Origin: Gracilibacillus lacisalsi DSM 19029
GTDB taxonomy: Bacteria > Bacillota > Bacilli > Bacillales > Amphibacillaceae
Direction: 5' to 3'
Assembly: GCF_000377765.1 (NCBI RefSeq)
Contig: NZ_KB898668.1
Location: forward strand, 1-64,000
Length of the DNA stretch: 64,000 nucleotides
Shown here piece after piece: positions 7,339 through 17,030 of this stretch. The position numbers and the translations under genes were made by a program. The notes beneath the pieces are model-generated. The model saw only the letters and a list, made by a program, of their open reading frames with translations, was not told the origin of the DNA and made no database searches. Each line of letters begins with the position of its first letter. Within the stretch, counting starts at the first letter, position 1.

Positions 7339-8611
7339 TTTGTTCCGCCTCCTTACTCGTCAACAAATATATCGTGTCAAGCTTGATTTTATTTGCAACA
7401 TGAATTACTTGTTCTTTCGTAACCGTGTTTACTTTTTGTAACAATTGTTCTGGTGTGATCGTTGATTTTGCCAATACACTTTGATAATGTAATTCGATCA
7501 TCCCTTGGGGGTTATCTAATGTTTCCCGTAACTGATTAACAGTCATTTCTTTCGTTTCGCTTAGTTGATCATCACTAAACTCACCATTACGCATTTGCTC
7601 CATTTGTTCCAAAATGATCGTTTTAGCTTTTTCATACTGTTCAGGCGCAATTCCACTAAAGACAAACATTAACCCTTTATGACTTTCAATTCGGGATGCT
7701 GCATAATAGGCTAAGCTATGCTTTTCCCTCACATTCATAAATAATTTAGAACTTGGAAATCCACCAAACAAACCATTAAAAACATGTAATGCTGGATAAT
7801 CTTCATCATTAAACGTAATATTTGTGCGATAACCAAAATGTAATTTAGCTTGCTTGATATCATCTTCTTCTATCAGTGTTTGTTCATTATCTTTTGTTAC
7901 TTTCATCGCTTTTTCGATTGGTTGCTGCTGACGTTCTTCTACGAGTGCTGTAATTTTTTCCTCAACATCTAAGCCGTCAATATCACCCACTGCAAAAACA
8001 TCAAGGTGATCATCACTCAATATTTGCTGATAATAAGAATAAAGATCTTCTGCTGTAATCTCATCCAAATCTTCTTCATAACCATGCACACGTAAACGAT
8101 ATGCCTCTTCTTTACACATTTCCTCAATCATCCGTGTATTCGCAAAACTCATTTTATCTTCTTTTAATGATTCTATCTTGCTGCGTAATGTTTCTTTTTC
8201 ACGAGCAACAATTTTAGGATCAAATGCTTGGTTCACTAATTTTGGTTGATAAATAATTTCCCGAAGAAAAGCAATTCCTTTATCTAATAAATCCTGAGAA
8301 CCAGCAATATATTGCTCATTCGGCAATTCTAACCGAATCGTAAAGATATGATTCTCCCCTTTTTTACTACTGTCAACCGCTAATATGGTGCCATATAATT
8401 CATCAAGCTGTTGTCGTAATTGTATAGCGGTAGGATAATTCTCTGTACCTTGTTGTAAAATATAAGGCAGCAACGCTCTTTTCGTAATATTATCTCTTGT
8501 TAAATTTGACGTAAACTTTAATGATAAGTGAATCGTTTTAAATTTCTTTGTATGTATAAGATGTAAATCATACCCTTCTCTTGGGATGACTCGCTCTAAA
8601 GTTTCAGTCAT
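7328..8611 (-). CDS. ymfF: M16 family peptidase-like protein YmfF (lacks HXXEH)
   Basis: The 427-aa protein has the M16 fold, recognisable from HFGYRTNITFNDEDYPALHV-type and GGFPSSKLFMNVREKHSLAYY segments in the C-terminal half. Where the zinc motif should be (LLPYILQQGTENYP, about residues 47-60) there is no HXXEH, so it is probably the non-catalytic subunit paired with YmfH. The ATG follows AAAGGAGTAGAGTT. A promoter lies about 60 bases upstream and begins the ymfF-ymfH-ymfI unit. Confidence 0.88.
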   Translation of the reverse strand: MTETLERVIPREGYDLHLIHTKKFKTIHLSLKFTSNLTRDNITKRALLPYILQQGTENYPTAIQLRQQLDELYGTILAVDSSKKGENHIFTIRLELPNEQYIAGSQDLLDKGIAFLREIIYQPKLVNQAFDPKIVAREKETLRSKIESLKEDKMSFANTRMIEEMCKEEAYRLRVHGYEEDLDEITAEDLYSYYQQILSDDHLDVFAVGDIDGLDVEEKITALVEERQQQPIEKAMKVTKDNEQTLIEEDDIKQAKLHFGYRTNITFNDEDYPALHVFNGLFGGFPSSKLFMNVREKHSLAYYAASRIESHKGLMFVFSGIAPEQYEKAKTIILEQMEQMRNGEFSDDQLSETKEMTVNQLRETLDNPQGMIELHYQSVLAKSTITPEQLLQKVNTVTKEQVIHVANKIKLDTIYLLTSKEAEQSEA

Positions 8612-8672
8612 AACTCTACTCCTTTAAATTTTATTTTTGTTGTCTTCTATATTCTATCAAAAAAATCCAAAT

Positions 8673-8701
8673 ATTATGCTAAATAGGGAAGTTGTCTCCA
8701 A
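8673..8701 (-). promoter_or_regulatory. Possible sigma-A promoter of the ymfF operon
   Basis: Minus-strand TTGGAG (8696-8701) and CATAAT (8673-8678) are spaced by 17 bases. They lie downstream of the ymfC terminator and 62 bases before the ymfF start. Confidence 0.45.
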
Positions 8702-8740
8702 AGTATTTTAAACAAATGATCGCATTTCAAACTATTTGAA

Positions 8741-8787
8741 AAGCTTAAAAACCCGTCTTGTTGTGTCTAAAACGGGTTTTTAAGCTT
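8741..8787 (-). terminator. Strong, symmetric intrinsic terminator after ymfC
   Basis: Arms 8741-8756 (AAGCTTAAAAACCCGT) and 8772-8787 (ACGGGTTTTTAAGCTT) are perfectly complementary over 16 bp, giving T-rich tails in both directions. It lies about 40 bases past the ymfC stop and can work on both strands. Confidence 0.75.
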
Positions 8788-8825
8788 GCTTATTGGACTT
8801 CTTACTTTTCTAGAGAAGGCTCACT

Positions 8826-9548
8826 TTATAATCTTTTTCTTAAGACGTAAAAACTAAATACATCCGCTCTAAAAAAATTAGCTGAATATAAGACTGGTTC
8901 GTTTTCTTTTGTATAATGCATTTGACGTAATAATAACAGCGCCTGATCCGGTTCACAATTTAAAATAGGCGAAATTCTTTCATGATAACCGATTGGTTCA
9001 ATATAAGCTACAGCATAATCTATTTCTTTTTTTGCATATGTTTTTAAAGCTTGAAATATAGATTCCTGACTGTGAATTAATTCTAATGGCATAATACGTT
9101 GATCTACTCTATCTATACAATAAACTACTGGATCACCATCTGCTGTACGTACTCGTTCTAACTGGGCAAATCTTTCAATTTCCAATGGGTCAAAGCGACG
9201 CTTATCTTCATCAGTTGGTTCTGTAATTTCTGCAGATATATATTGTACACCAGGCTTTTTTCCTGACTTTTGTATCATTTCGGTAACACTACCTAGCTGC
9301 TCAATACCAGAAGATAGAATCGGTTTTGTGTGTACGAAAACACCAACACCAGGTCTTTGTATCAAGATATTTTCTTCTTCTAAAATGGTAATGGCATCTT
9401 GAATTTCTTTACGTGTTACCCCTAAGCTTTTTGCCAATTCATACTCAGTAGGTAATTTTTCTTTTTCTTTATAATGCCCGTCCTCTATTAAATTTTTTAT
9501 ATAATGTACCGCAGAAATGGTAGATCCATTATTTAAATTAGATAACAT
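8826..9548 (-). CDS. ymfC: GntR-family transcriptional regulator YmfC (HutC/UTRA type)
   Basis: The 240-aa protein has an N-terminal GntR winged helix at about 8-72, with LPTEYELAKSLGVTRKEIQDA and a wing RPGVGVFV. It is followed by a UTRA ligand-binding domain (ERVRTADGDPVVYCIDRV, LLLLRQMHYTKENEPVLYSANFFRAD). Such regulators bind operator DNA until a small metabolite is bound; the ligand cannot be told from sequence. The ATG five bases after GGGGGAAG was preferred over an upstream in-frame codon without a ribosome site. Its length matches B. subtilis YmfC. Confidence 0.88.
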   Translation of the reverse strand: MLSNLNNGSTISAVHYIKNLIEDGHYKEKEKLPTEYELAKSLGVTRKEIQDAITILEEENILIQRPGVGVFVHTKPILSSGIEQLGSVTEMIQKSGKKPGVQYISAEITEPTDEDKRRFDPLEIERFAQLERVRTADGDPVVYCIDRVDQRIMPLELIHSQESIFQALKTYAKKEIDYAVAYIEPIGYHERISPILNCEPDQALLLLRQMHYTKENEPVLYSANFFRADVFSFYVLRKRL

Positions 9549-9564
9549 AGCTTCCCCCAACCAA

Positions 9565-9593
9565 TCTATATCCATTGTTTTTATTACAAACAA
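9565..9593 (-). promoter_or_regulatory. Possible promoter of ymfC
   Basis: Minus-strand TTGTTT (9588-9593) and TATAGA (9565-9570) are separated by 17 bases. The predicted start would leave a very short leader before the GGGGGAAG ribosome site. Confidence 0.35.
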
Positions 9594-9651
9594 ATATAAC
9601 ACTTTTAGATCGAATAATAAAGAATATTTTGTCTCTTTTGCATTTTTAGGA

Positions 9652-11958
9652 CTAGGATGACGAATTTGCTGTCATGTCATCTGATGACTGACTTTGTAAA
9701 ACTGTTCGAGGTTTTGAGCCTTCATATGGACCTACAATTCCTCTATCCTCCATAGCATCTATTAATCGAGCTGCACGTGTGTAACCAATCCGAAAACGCC
9801 TTTGTAGCATGGAAACACTGGCACTTTGCATTTCCAGCACTAACTGTACCGCATCATCAAAGAGGTCATCATCTACCTCTTGGACCACTTCTGTTTCTTC
9901 TTCTGGAATCATCTCTTCCTGATATTGTGCTTTTTGTTGCTCAACACAATGATCCACGACACGCTCGACTTCTTCATCAGATAAGAAGGCACCTTGGATA
10001 CGGACTGGTTTGGATAAACCAACTGGGATAAAAAGCATATCCCCACGTCCTAGCAATTTCTCAGCTCCACCAGAATCCAGAATGGTTCTGGAGTCAGTTT
10101 GTGATGAAACACTAAATGCTATACGTGACGGAATATTCGCCTTGATAACTCCGGTAATGACATCAACAGACGGACGTTGCGTTGCAATAATCAAATGAAT
10201 TCCAGCTGCTCTGGCCATTTGAGCAAGCCTTGTAATAGCATCTTCCACTTCATTCGATGCAACCATCATTAAATCAGCCAACTCATCAACAATGACGACA
10301 ATATAAGGAAGTTGAGGTTGTTGATCCTCTTCTGCTGCATTATGTCGCTTAATATATTCATTATACCCTTCTATATTTCGTGTACCAGTTTCTGAGAACA
10401 GATCGTAACGTCTTTCCATTTCGGCTACGACTTTCTTTAATGCTCTTGAAGCTTTTTTAGGATCTGTTACCACAGGAGTCAGTAAATGCGGGATGCCATT
10501 GTAGACATTTAATTCAACCTTTTTAGGGTCAATCATCATCATTTTTACTTCGTGTGGTTTAGCTCTCATTAGCACGCTTGTAATAATACCGTTAATACAA
10601 ACACTTTTACCACTTCCTGTTGCCCCCGCAACCAATAGGTGTGGCATTTTATTTAATTCTGCAATCACAGATTCACCAGCAATATCTTTACCAAGAGCAA
10701 ATGCCAACTTATTCTGAATGTGATTCTTTTTAGATTCTAGCACTTCACGTAATGTAACCATAGCTGTCTCTTCATTCGGCACCTCTATTCCTACAGCGGA
10801 TTTCCCTGGAATAGGTGCTTCAATACGAATATCCTTAGCAGCTAAAGCAAGTGCCAAATCATCATGTAGGTTAACAATTTTACTTACTTTCACACCTGCT
10901 TCTGGGTATACTTCATATTTTGTTACCGATGGACCAACATGCACTTTGGTAACCCGTGCTTTTACACCGAAGCTTTGAAAGGTTTTTTCTAATTTGCGAA
11001 CCACTCGTTGTATATATGTTTTTTCTTGTTGTTTACCAAAGTTTTTAGGAAGCTCTAGTATGTTCATTGTTGGTAATTGATAATCCTCGTTCTCAAATAC
11101 TGTTGTCGGTAGTTGCTCTGGCTCAGTTGTATTCCAATTGTCTTCTTTAACCTCTTCGTTAACTTCTAATTCATCTGTATCTATTGTCTCTATCACTTCT
11201 TCATTATTTGCCTGCTCTGTCATCTCTAGATCTTCATTTGCGTATGCAATAGCTGGTAGTTCACTTTCATCCTTGTCACTTTCAAGTAATGTATCATTAT
11301 TTTCTTTCTGTTCTTTTTCTTGCCTTTTCTCCTTCCATTCTACCAATCGTTGTTTACTGTGTTCTAGCTTCTCTTGTAATTTATGAAAAGCCTTTGAAAA
11401 TACATCCCCGATTGATAGATTGCTAAACACAATTATCCCTATTAACATGAGAAAAGCAGCAACAATCATTGCGCCAGAAAAAGAAAAAAGAAAGTAGCTA
11501 ATCGCAAACATGATTGCTGCAATCATTCCTCCACCTAGAAAAAAGGTATCTCGGTCGCCTTGAATATAATCTGTGAAAAATGTAAAACTTTGACCTATAA
11601 TCGAAGGATAATCAGTTGTACGACTAAACGCTTCTTGAAACGTAAGAATATGAGTAAGCAACAAAAGACCTGCCAAAACTAAGTACGTACCTATCCATTT
11701 GCGGGTTGATAACTTTGGCCACTTTCGTTTCACCATCAGAAATACCCCAACAATTAACAAAAAAAGTGATACAAGAAAATACCAATTTCCGAAGAAAAAC
11801 CTAAAGATATTTTCCAATAATGATGAAACGGCTCCATCGCTTATCAAAGTAGCTCCACTACCGAAAATAGCTAAAAACACTAATAATAAACCGAGCAATT
11901 CTTTTTTTATATTATTTTTTAAGGGTTGTTTTTTTCTTCTTTTTTTTCTTTTTGCCAT
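9652..11958 (-). CDS. spoIIIE: DNA translocase SpoIIIE/FtsK
   Basis: This 768-aa protein pumps chromosomal DNA through closing septa, in sporulation into the forespore. A basic N-terminus is followed by four or five membrane segments in the first 185 residues, an acidic low-complexity linker to about residue 290, then the alpha/beta RecA-like motor. The Walker A motif GATGSGKS is at about residues 440-450, followed by [12 protein letters not shown] and [12 protein letters not shown]. The C-terminal gamma winged helix ([23 protein letters not shown] region) recognises polarity sequences. It lies downstream of tepA-ylzJ with a candidate own promoter. Confidence 0.95.
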   Translation of the reverse strand: MAKRKKRRKKQPLKNNIKKELLGLLLVFLAIFGSGATLISDGAVSSLLENIFRFFFGNWYFLVSLFLLIVGVFLMVKRKWPKLSTRKWIGTYLVLAGLLLLTHILTFQEAFSRTTDYPSIIGQSFTFFTDYIQGDRDTFFLGGGMIAAIMFAISYFLFSFSGAMIVAAFLMLIGIIVFSNLSIGDVFSKAFHKLQEKLEHSKQRLVEWKEKRQEKEQKENNDTLLESDKDESELPAIAYANEDLEMTEQANNEEVIETIDTDELEVNEEVKEDNWNTTEPEQLPTTVFENEDYQLPTMNILELPKNFGKQQEKTYIQRVVRKLEKTFQSFGVKARVTKVHVGPSVTKYEVYPEAGVKVSKIVNLHDDLALALAAKDIRIEAPIPGKSAVGIEVPNEETAMVTLREVLESKKNHIQNKLAFALGKDIAGESVIAELNKMPHLLVAGATGSGKSVCINGIITSVLMRAKPHEVKMMMIDPKKVELNVYNGIPHLLTPVVTDPKKASRALKKVVAEMERRYDLFSETGTRNIEGYNEYIKRHNAAEEDQQPQLPYIVVIVDELADLMMVASNEVEDAITRLAQMARAAGIHLIIATQRPSVDVITGVIKANIPSRIAFSVSSQTDSRTILDSGGAEKLLGRGDMLFIPVGLSKPVRIQGAFLSDEEVERVVDHCVEQQKAQYQEEMIPEEETEVVQEVDDDLFDDAVQLVLEMQSASVSMLQRRFRIGYTRAARLIDAMEDRGIVGPYEGSKPRTVLQSQSSDDMTANSSS

Positions 11959-11996
11959 ATAAACACTCCTCGAGTCCCTATTAATATGTATGAAAT

Positions 11997-12021
11997 ACCC
12001 TTGCTGTTCGTAAGCAAGGGT
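11997..12021 (-). terminator. Hairpin between ylzJ and spoIIIE (weak terminator or leader structure)
   Basis: Arms 11997-12004 (ACCCTTGC) and 12014-12021 (GCAAGGGT) pair perfectly. On the minus strand the hairpin is followed by ATTTCATAC, a poor U tract. It lies downstream of the candidate spoIIIE promoter, so it would also be in the spoIIIE leader. Confidence 0.45.
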
Positions 12022-12049
12022 GTCTAATTAGGCTCTATTTCTGATTTCT

Positions 12050-12058
12050 ATTATAGCA
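12050..12058 (-). promoter_or_regulatory. Extended -10 promoter candidate for spoIIIE
   Basis: The minus strand reads TGCTATAAT (12050-12058), a perfect TGnTATAAT extended -10 element, with no good -35. It begins 26 bases after the ylzJ stop and about 90 bases before the spoIIIE start. Confidence 0.5.
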
Positions 12059-12083
12059 TAGAATCAAAAATAGAACGAATATT

Positions 12084-12305
12084 CTATTGAAGATTTTCAT
12101 GACTCGGAATAATCGTTCCCGGTGAGAAATGTTCCGCTAAATAATCATTTGGATCTGTAGATAATAATTGAACAATTCGCATATCACCGTTCTCTAACCT
12201 TTGGATACAGCATGGTTTGCTTTGGAAGCTAATTATTTCATATTGCTGGTAATCTTGTTCGGAATAATGAATATCCTCATAACTAAGCGGTGTATATAAT
12301 ATCAT
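12084..12305 (-). CDS. ylzJ: YlzJ-like small protein
   Basis: This 73-aa protein starts [14 protein letters not shown] and contains [12 protein letters not shown] and PGTIIP, as in the YlzJ-like family that follows tepA in many bacilli. Its function is unknown. The ATG overlaps the tepA stop by four bases (ATGA), so translation is probably coupled. Confidence 0.8.
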   Translation of the reverse strand: MILYTPLSYEDIHYSEQDYQQYEIISFQSKPCCIQRLENGDMRIVQLLSTDPNDYLAEHFSPGTIIPSHENLQ

Positions 12306-13021
12306 TGGATCAACTCCTGAGAATCCTTTTTCCCTTCGATTAACTCATTAAGTTTTGACATTGCTCCACTAATACCGCCAACTTCATTAATTAAACCGTA
12401 CTTCACAGCATCTTCTCCGACTACATTTGTACCAATATCCCTTGTTAAATTTCCTTTTTCGAACATTAATTCTTTTAATTTGTCTTCCTTAATATTGGAA
12501 TGACTAGTTACAAATTGAAGGACTCGTTCTTGCATTTTATCAATATATTCAAATGTTTGTGGTACACCAATCACAAGCCCTGTAAGACGAATTGGATGAA
12601 TCGTCATTGTTGCTGATGGAGCGATGAAAGAATAATCGGTTGATACAGCTATCGGAACACCAATGGAGTGACCTCCACCTAACACAACAGAAACAGTTGG
12701 TTTAGATAGTGATGAAATCATTTCTGATAAAGCAAGACCTGCTTCGACATCACCACCGACTGTATTTAATACCACAACTAGCCCTTCTATTTTCGGGTTT
12801 TGTTCGATTGCAACTATCTGTGGGATGAGATGTTCATATTTGGTTGTTTTATTTTGTGGTGGCAATTGAACATGCCCTTCCACTTGACCGATGATGGATA
12901 ACACATGAATATTAGAGTCTGGTGCATTCGGTATGGTGGATTGTCCTAACTGTTGAATCTTTTCAACAAGTGATGATGATTGCGATTCTTTTTCTTTTGT
13001 TTCTTGTTTTTGTTGTTTCAT
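12302..13021 (-). CDS. tepA: Translocation-enhancing protein TepA (ClpP/crotonase-fold protease)
   Basis: The 239-aa protein is related to ClpP-type serine proteases. [13 protein letters not shown] (about 83-95) matches the oxyanion strand, and GGGHSIG places the nucleophile at Ser119. In B. subtilis TepA acts early in protein translocation and is made in the forespore, where it degrades SASP-type substrates in some studies; that role is from the literature, not visible here. The N-terminus is polar and Gln/Lys-rich, without a signal peptide. It has an AAAAGGGG ribosome site and is followed directly by ylzJ. Confidence 0.85.
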   Translation of the reverse strand: MKQQKQETKEKESQSSSLVEKIQQLGQSTIPNAPDSNIHVLSIIGQVEGHVQLPPQNKTTKYEHLIPQIVAIEQNPKIEGLVVVLNTVGGDVEAGLALSEMISSLSKPTVSVVLGGGHSIGVPIAVSTDYSFIAPSATMTIHPIRLTGLVIGVPQTFEYIDKMQERVLQFVTSHSNIKEDKLKELMFEKGNLTRDIGTNVVGEDAVKYGLINEVGGISGAMSKLNELIEGKKDSQELIQ

Positions 13022-13156
13022 ACCTAATTACCCCTTTTCATCATAGTAGTAATTAGTATGAACCACCTAGCTTATTTCATTCTGTACCCTTAACTGTTAT
13101 GGAAAAAATTTTTCGATTCGAAACCTATTGATTTAAACCTTGAAAAATAATTCGCG

Positions 13157-13386
13157 AGCGGACATTTAGTGCGTTATTGGTCGGAATAATCACCAACTTT
13201 CGGTGTTGGCGGACATTTAATCCCTTATTTGCTTCATTTCGACTTCAATTAGTTCTATTTTTGGTGAATAGCAGAATAGATGTCCGCAGGCAACCGAAAA
13301 ACGAAACTTTTGTCACAAATAACGGAACAAATGTCCGCACTCAGTCCGGTATATGCTATGGTTAAGTTGTTTTATAGTTTATGTAT
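13157..13386. repeat. Family B dispersed repeat, copy 2
   Basis: This element fills the middle of the 429-base gap between dapA and tepA. GCGGACATTT occurs at 13158-13167 and 13209-13218, and inverted ATGTCCGC at 13280-13287 and 13331-13338. Arm order and spacing match copy 1 at 3425-3605, and GTCACAAATAACGGAACAAA is identical in both. A tail GTTAAG...AGTTTATGTAT (13361-13386) follows. The rest of the gap (13022-13156) shows no gene; it must hold the tepA promoter, which I could not place. Confidence 0.8.
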
Positions 13387-13404
13387 TTGGTTCAATTTTT
13401 TTGC

Positions 13405-13445
13405 AGTTGAAAAGAACCTGTTTCATCGTGATGGAAACAGGTTCT
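13405..13445 (-). terminator. Rho-independent terminator after dapA
   Basis: Arms 13413-13424 (AGAACCTGTTTC) and 13434-13445 (GAAACAGGTTCT) are perfectly complementary over 12 bp, followed on the minus strand by TTTCAACTG. It starts six bases past the dapA stop. Confidence 0.7.
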
Positions 13446-13450
13446 AACCA

Positions 13451-14323
13451 TTATTGAAATGATTCAATTACTCTAAATAAGTTTTGTTCCTCAAATGGCG
13501 ATAACGGTACTAATGGTAAACGTACAGAGCCTACATTGATTTGTTGGTATTTCAAGGCAGACTTGACTGGTGAAGGAGATGGTGCCATAAATAATGCACG
13601 CATGATCGGAAGTAACTTACGATGAAGTCGACTTGCTTCTTTCACTTTACCTTGTTCGAATAATTCAATCATTTCTTTCATTTCTTTACCAATAATATGG
13701 GAAGAAACGGAAACAATCCCTGAACCACCAATAGATTGGATTGGTAAGGTTAGTGAATCATCACCACTATATACAGAAAAGCCGTCCTCTGCCTGTTCTA
13801 ATATAGAAGCAATTCCATCCAGATCACCAGTAGAATCTTTAACCGCCACAATATTCTCGATTTGTGACAAAGCAACAACTGTTTCTACATTCAAGCGCAC
13901 GACTGCTCTTGAAGGAATATTGTACAACATAATTGGTAATTTGGTCTCTTTAGCGATCGCAGCATAGTGCTGATATAACCCTTCTTGATTGGGTTTATTA
14001 TAATACGGGGTTACAACTAGAGCACCATCAATTCCTATTTGTTCTGCTTCTTTGGTTAGTTCGATCGACTCTTGTGTATTATTACTTCCGGTTCCAGCAA
14101 TAATAGGTACTCGACCATCCACCACTTTCACGACGTGTTTAAATAATGTGATCTTTTCTTCATGGCTTAACGTTGGAGATTCACCTGTTGTACCTGCTAC
14201 AACAAGTCCATCTGATCCCGTAGCAATCAAATGTTCGATCAATTGTGTCGTTATATTTAAATCCATACGATTATTTTCATCAAAAGGTGTCACCATTGCA
14301 GTTAACAGTCTTCCGAAATCCAT
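13451..14323 (-). CDS. dapA: 4-hydroxy-tetrahydrodipicolinate synthase
   Basis: This 290-aa enzyme condenses pyruvate with L-aspartate semialdehyde, the branch point to diaminopimelate, lysine and, in sporulation, dipicolinate. Its motifs are AGTTGESPTLS at 43-53, Tyr134 in LYNIPSR and the Schiff-base Lys162 in AVKDSTGD. The ATG was placed after GGTGACATT; a longer reading adds 18 unrelated residues without a ribosome site. It is the last gene of the dpaA-dpaB-asd-dapG-dapA series, but a repeat element (family C) separates it from dapG, so independent transcription is possible. Confidence 0.96.
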   Translation of the reverse strand: MDFGRLLTAMVTPFDENNRMDLNITTQLIEHLIATGSDGLVVAGTTGESPTLSHEEKITLFKHVVKVVDGRVPIIAGTGSNNTQESIELTKEAEQIGIDGALVVTPYYNKPNQEGLYQHYAAIAKETKLPIMLYNIPSRAVVRLNVETVVALSQIENIVAVKDSTGDLDGIASILEQAEDGFSVYSGDDSLTLPIQSIGGSGIVSVSSHIIGKEMKEMIELFEQGKVKEASRLHRKLLPIMRALFMAPSPSPVKSALKYQQINVGSVRLPLVPLSPFEEQNLFRVIESFQ

Positions 14324-14436
14324 AATGTCACCATCTCCTTTCCAATCTCCTTCACCTGATTTGCAAATGCTAAACATTGATTAGTATAATTTTGCTTCAT
14401 TTAGTGGTTTTTATTTACAATACGCTCTAAAGTGCG

Positions 14437-14580
14437 TGTTCAAAAAGTTGCCAAATTAAAAGCAAGAAGGCCGAGGCGGCCCAGTTTCAAGTAGCGGAAC
14501 GTATGCATTTAATACGTGAGCAACGGAGAAACAAGCTAACGAAGAGATTCGCCGCTTATTATTTGGTGACTTTTTGAACA
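14437..14580. repeat. Family C element with GTTCAAAAAGT terminal inverted repeats
   Basis: The 332-base gap between dapG and dapA contains a 144-base element with ends GTTCAAAAAGT (14438-14448) and ACTTTTTGAAC (14569-14579), a perfect 11-bp inverted repeat. The interior is GC-richer than its surroundings (AAGGCCGAGGCGGCCCAG) and includes AGCGGAACGTATGCATTTAA. Only one copy is in this window. I recall similar sequences repeated in other Bacillaceae genomes, but this needs a search. It could be a miniature transposable element. Short reading frames through it are not credible genes. Confidence 0.6.
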
Positions 14581-14655
14581 ACATCTTATATAGAAAAATG
14601 GCGAACATAATTATGCCATGAATATACGATTTCATCAATAGAAAATTGCAATTTT

Positions 14656-15870
14656 TTATTTTTCTAATCGAAAAGCTTCATGTAATGCATTAAGCGCTGT
14701 TTCTAAATGGACATTTTGAATTAAGACCCATATAGTTCGATGACTATCTGCTGATTGTAAAATCGGAATATTTTTATTAGTTAACGTCTGTACGATTTTT
14801 GATGTAACTCCAGGCACTCCTGACATACCTGCTCCAACTAATGATATCTTTGCACAATCTTTCGTAAAAATCGGTTCAAGCTCTAATGACTCTAAAACTT
14901 GCTTCGCTAAATCTTCGTCTCGTTCAAATATCGTATATATTACACCATTTGGTGATATATTGATAAAATCAACAGAAATACCCGCCTCAGCCATCGCTTT
15001 AAATACTTTCACGTGTATTTGTTGCGGTTCTTTCACCTCTTGAATTTTTATCTGAGTAATCTGATTAACATATGCAATTCCTGTAGCCAAACGATCATGT
15101 ATACTCTCCGAATAATCAGTTTCAGGAATATTGGTAATAAGTGTTCCTTTATCATTCAGTTTTGTAGCACGCACTCTAATTGGAACATTTGCTTGCATCG
15201 CAATTTCTACCGCACGAGGATGGATAACTTTTGCTCCTTGATACGCTAAATTACATATTTCTGTATAGGAAATAGTATCTAATTTTTGTGCTTTCGTAAC
15301 AACCCGCGGATCTGCTGTCATAATACCATTCACATCCGTAAATATATCTACATACTCCGCTTGTAAAGCTGCTGCCAATGCAGTGGCAGAGGTATCACTC
15401 CCACCCCTGCCAATGGTTGTTATTTCATTATTTTCCGTTTTTCCTTGAAATCCAGCTACAACTACTACTTGATGGTTACTTAAAACATCGTATAAATGTT
15501 TGGTATCTACCGTTTTAATTTGGGCATTGGAAAAGTTACTAGTCGTAATAATACCCGCTTCTCCACCAGTCATTGCAATAGAATGAATTTGATGTTCCAG
15601 TAAATCATGCGAAAAAACCGTCGCAGAAATGGTTTCTCCACAAGACAATAATAAATCTTTCTCCTTATTACTTAACATAGAATGATTTCCATCGATTAAT
15701 GATAATAAAGCATCTGTTGAGTAAGGTTCAGGGTAACGCCCCATTGCTGAAACAACTACAACTACCTTATAGCCTTCAGCTAGTGCCTCTTTTATATGGC
15801 GAATCGCGTATTCTCTGGATTCTTTATTTTTAACAGATGTACCACCAAATTTTTGTACCAATACCCGCAT
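14656..15870 (-). CDS. dapG: Aspartate kinase (DapG-type)
   Basis: The 404-aa enzyme phosphorylates L-aspartate, the first step of the aspartate family pathway. The kinase signature VQKFGGTSV is at 5-13, with GRGGSDTSATALA in the middle and two C-terminal ACT domains (from about residue 265). DapG is the diaminopimelate-sensitive isozyme in B. subtilis, and its place beside asd and dapA supports that assignment over the lysine-sensitive LysC. GAGGTGGGAAC precedes the ATG. It begins 13 bases after the asd stop, so they are cotranscribed. Confidence 0.95.
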   Translation of the reverse strand: MRVLVQKFGGTSVKNKESREYAIRHIKEALAEGYKVVVVVSAMGRYPEPYSTDALLSLIDGNHSMLSNKEKDLLLSCGETISATVFSHDLLEHQIHSIAMTGGEAGIITTSNFSNAQIKTVDTKHLYDVLSNHQVVVVAGFQGKTENNEITTIGRGGSDTSATALAAALQAEYVDIFTDVNGIMTADPRVVTKAQKLDTISYTEICNLAYQGAKVIHPRAVEIAMQANVPIRVRATKLNDKGTLITNIPETDYSESIHDRLATGIAYVNQITQIKIQEVKEPQQIHVKVFKAMAEAGISVDFINISPNGVIYTIFERDEDLAKQVLESLELEPIFTKDCAKISLVGAGMSGVPGVTSKIVQTLTNKNIPILQSADSHRTIWVLIQNVHLETALNALHEAFRLEK

Positions 15871-15883
15871 GTTCCCACCTCAT

Positions 15884-16936
15884 TTATTTATTGAGCCAGT
15901 TATTTTTAATTAGAGATTCAGCAATTTGCACGGAATTCCAAGCAGCTCCCTTTAACAAGTTATCGGAGACTACCCATAAGTGAAATCCTTTCCCATTATC
16001 CAAATCTTTACGGATACGGCCTACAAACACATCACTCTTACCTGCTGCTTCCAACGGGGTAGGATATACTTGATTGGCTGGGTCATCTTCTAAGACAACA
16101 CCATCCGCGTTACTAATTGCTTCTTTAAACTGATCAACGGTTACGTCATCTTTATCAACTTCAACATATACACTTTCTGCATGAGATGTAAAGAATGGTA
16201 ATCGTACACAAGTTGCTGCAACTTGAACAGATTCATCATGCATGATTTTCTTTGTTTCATTGATCATTTTCATCTCTTCAAATGTGTATCCATTTTCTTG
16301 GAAAACATCAATTTGAGGTAATGCATTAAATGCAATTGGGTAGTGATGTTTTTCCCCAGATACAGGTAATAATTCTGGCTTTAATTCTTCACCATCTAAA
16401 AAAGCTTTGGACTGAGAATGCAATTCCTCGACGGCCTCATTTCCAGCTCCTGATACTGCTTGATATGTCGAAACAATTACTCTAGACATACCAAACTTAT
16501 CTTGAACTGGTTTAAGAGCAGCTACCATTTGAATGGTAGAACAATTTGGGTTTGCGATGATTCCATTATGCTTCTGGATATCTTCTTCATTTACTTCTGG
16601 TACCACTAGTGGTACTTCAGGATCCATTCGGAATGCACTTGTATTGTCAACAACTACTGCACCACGTTTTACTGCTTCGGGTGCTAACTTTTTAGATACT
16701 GATCCACCAGCTGAAAACAGAGCAATATCAACACCTTCGAAACTTTCTGGTGTAGCTTCCTGCACCGTATAGGTTTTACCCTGAAACTCCATTTCTTTTC
16801 CGGCTGAACGTTTAGAAGATAATAACAGTAATTCGTTGATTGGAAAGTTCTTTTTATCCAATGTTTCTAGCATTTTTGCTCCTACTGCACCAGTAGCACC
16901 TACTACTGCCACATTATATTGTTGTCCTGTTGCCAT
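15884..16936 (-). CDS. asd: Aspartate-semialdehyde dehydrogenase
   Basis: This 350-aa NADPH enzyme reduces aspartyl phosphate to L-aspartate semialdehyde. It has [14 protein letters not shown] at 11-24, the catalytic Cys132 in NPNCSTIQM, and the [14 protein letters not shown] and GRIRKD segments of the family. It lies between the two dipicolinate synthase genes and dapG, so its product feeds DapA and then DpaAB. GAAGGGGACAATAAAC precedes the ATG. The 94-base gap to dpaB holds no clear terminator. Confidence 0.96.
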   Translation of the reverse strand: MATGQQYNVAVVGATGAVGAKMLETLDKKNFPINELLLLSSKRSAGKEMEFQGKTYTVQEATPESFEGVDIALFSAGGSVSKKLAPEAVKRGAVVVDNTSAFRMDPEVPLVVPEVNEEDIQKHNGIIANPNCSTIQMVAALKPVQDKFGMSRVIVSTYQAVSGAGNEAVEELHSQSKAFLDGEELKPELLPVSGEKHHYPIAFNALPQIDVFQENGYTFEEMKMINETKKIMHDESVQVAATCVRLPFFTSHAESVYVEVDKDDVTVDQFKEAISNADGVVLEDDPANQVYPTPLEAAGKSDVFVGRIRKDLDNGKGFHLWVVSDNLLKGAAWNSVQIAESLIKNNWLNK

Positions 16937-17030
16937 GTTTATTGTCCCCTTCCATTTGATTCAATGTTTAATTTGATTATCTTTTTTATCATAACATATT
17001 ATCGATTATTCTTTAATTATTTCATCATAA

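Noticed and set aside
13177-13365. A 62-codon plus-strand frame in the tepA-dapA gap
   Set aside because: It is inside family B copy 2 and is not kept in copy 1.
14456-14638. A 60-codon minus-strand frame between dapG and dapA
   Set aside because: It crosses the family C element and has no ribosome site.
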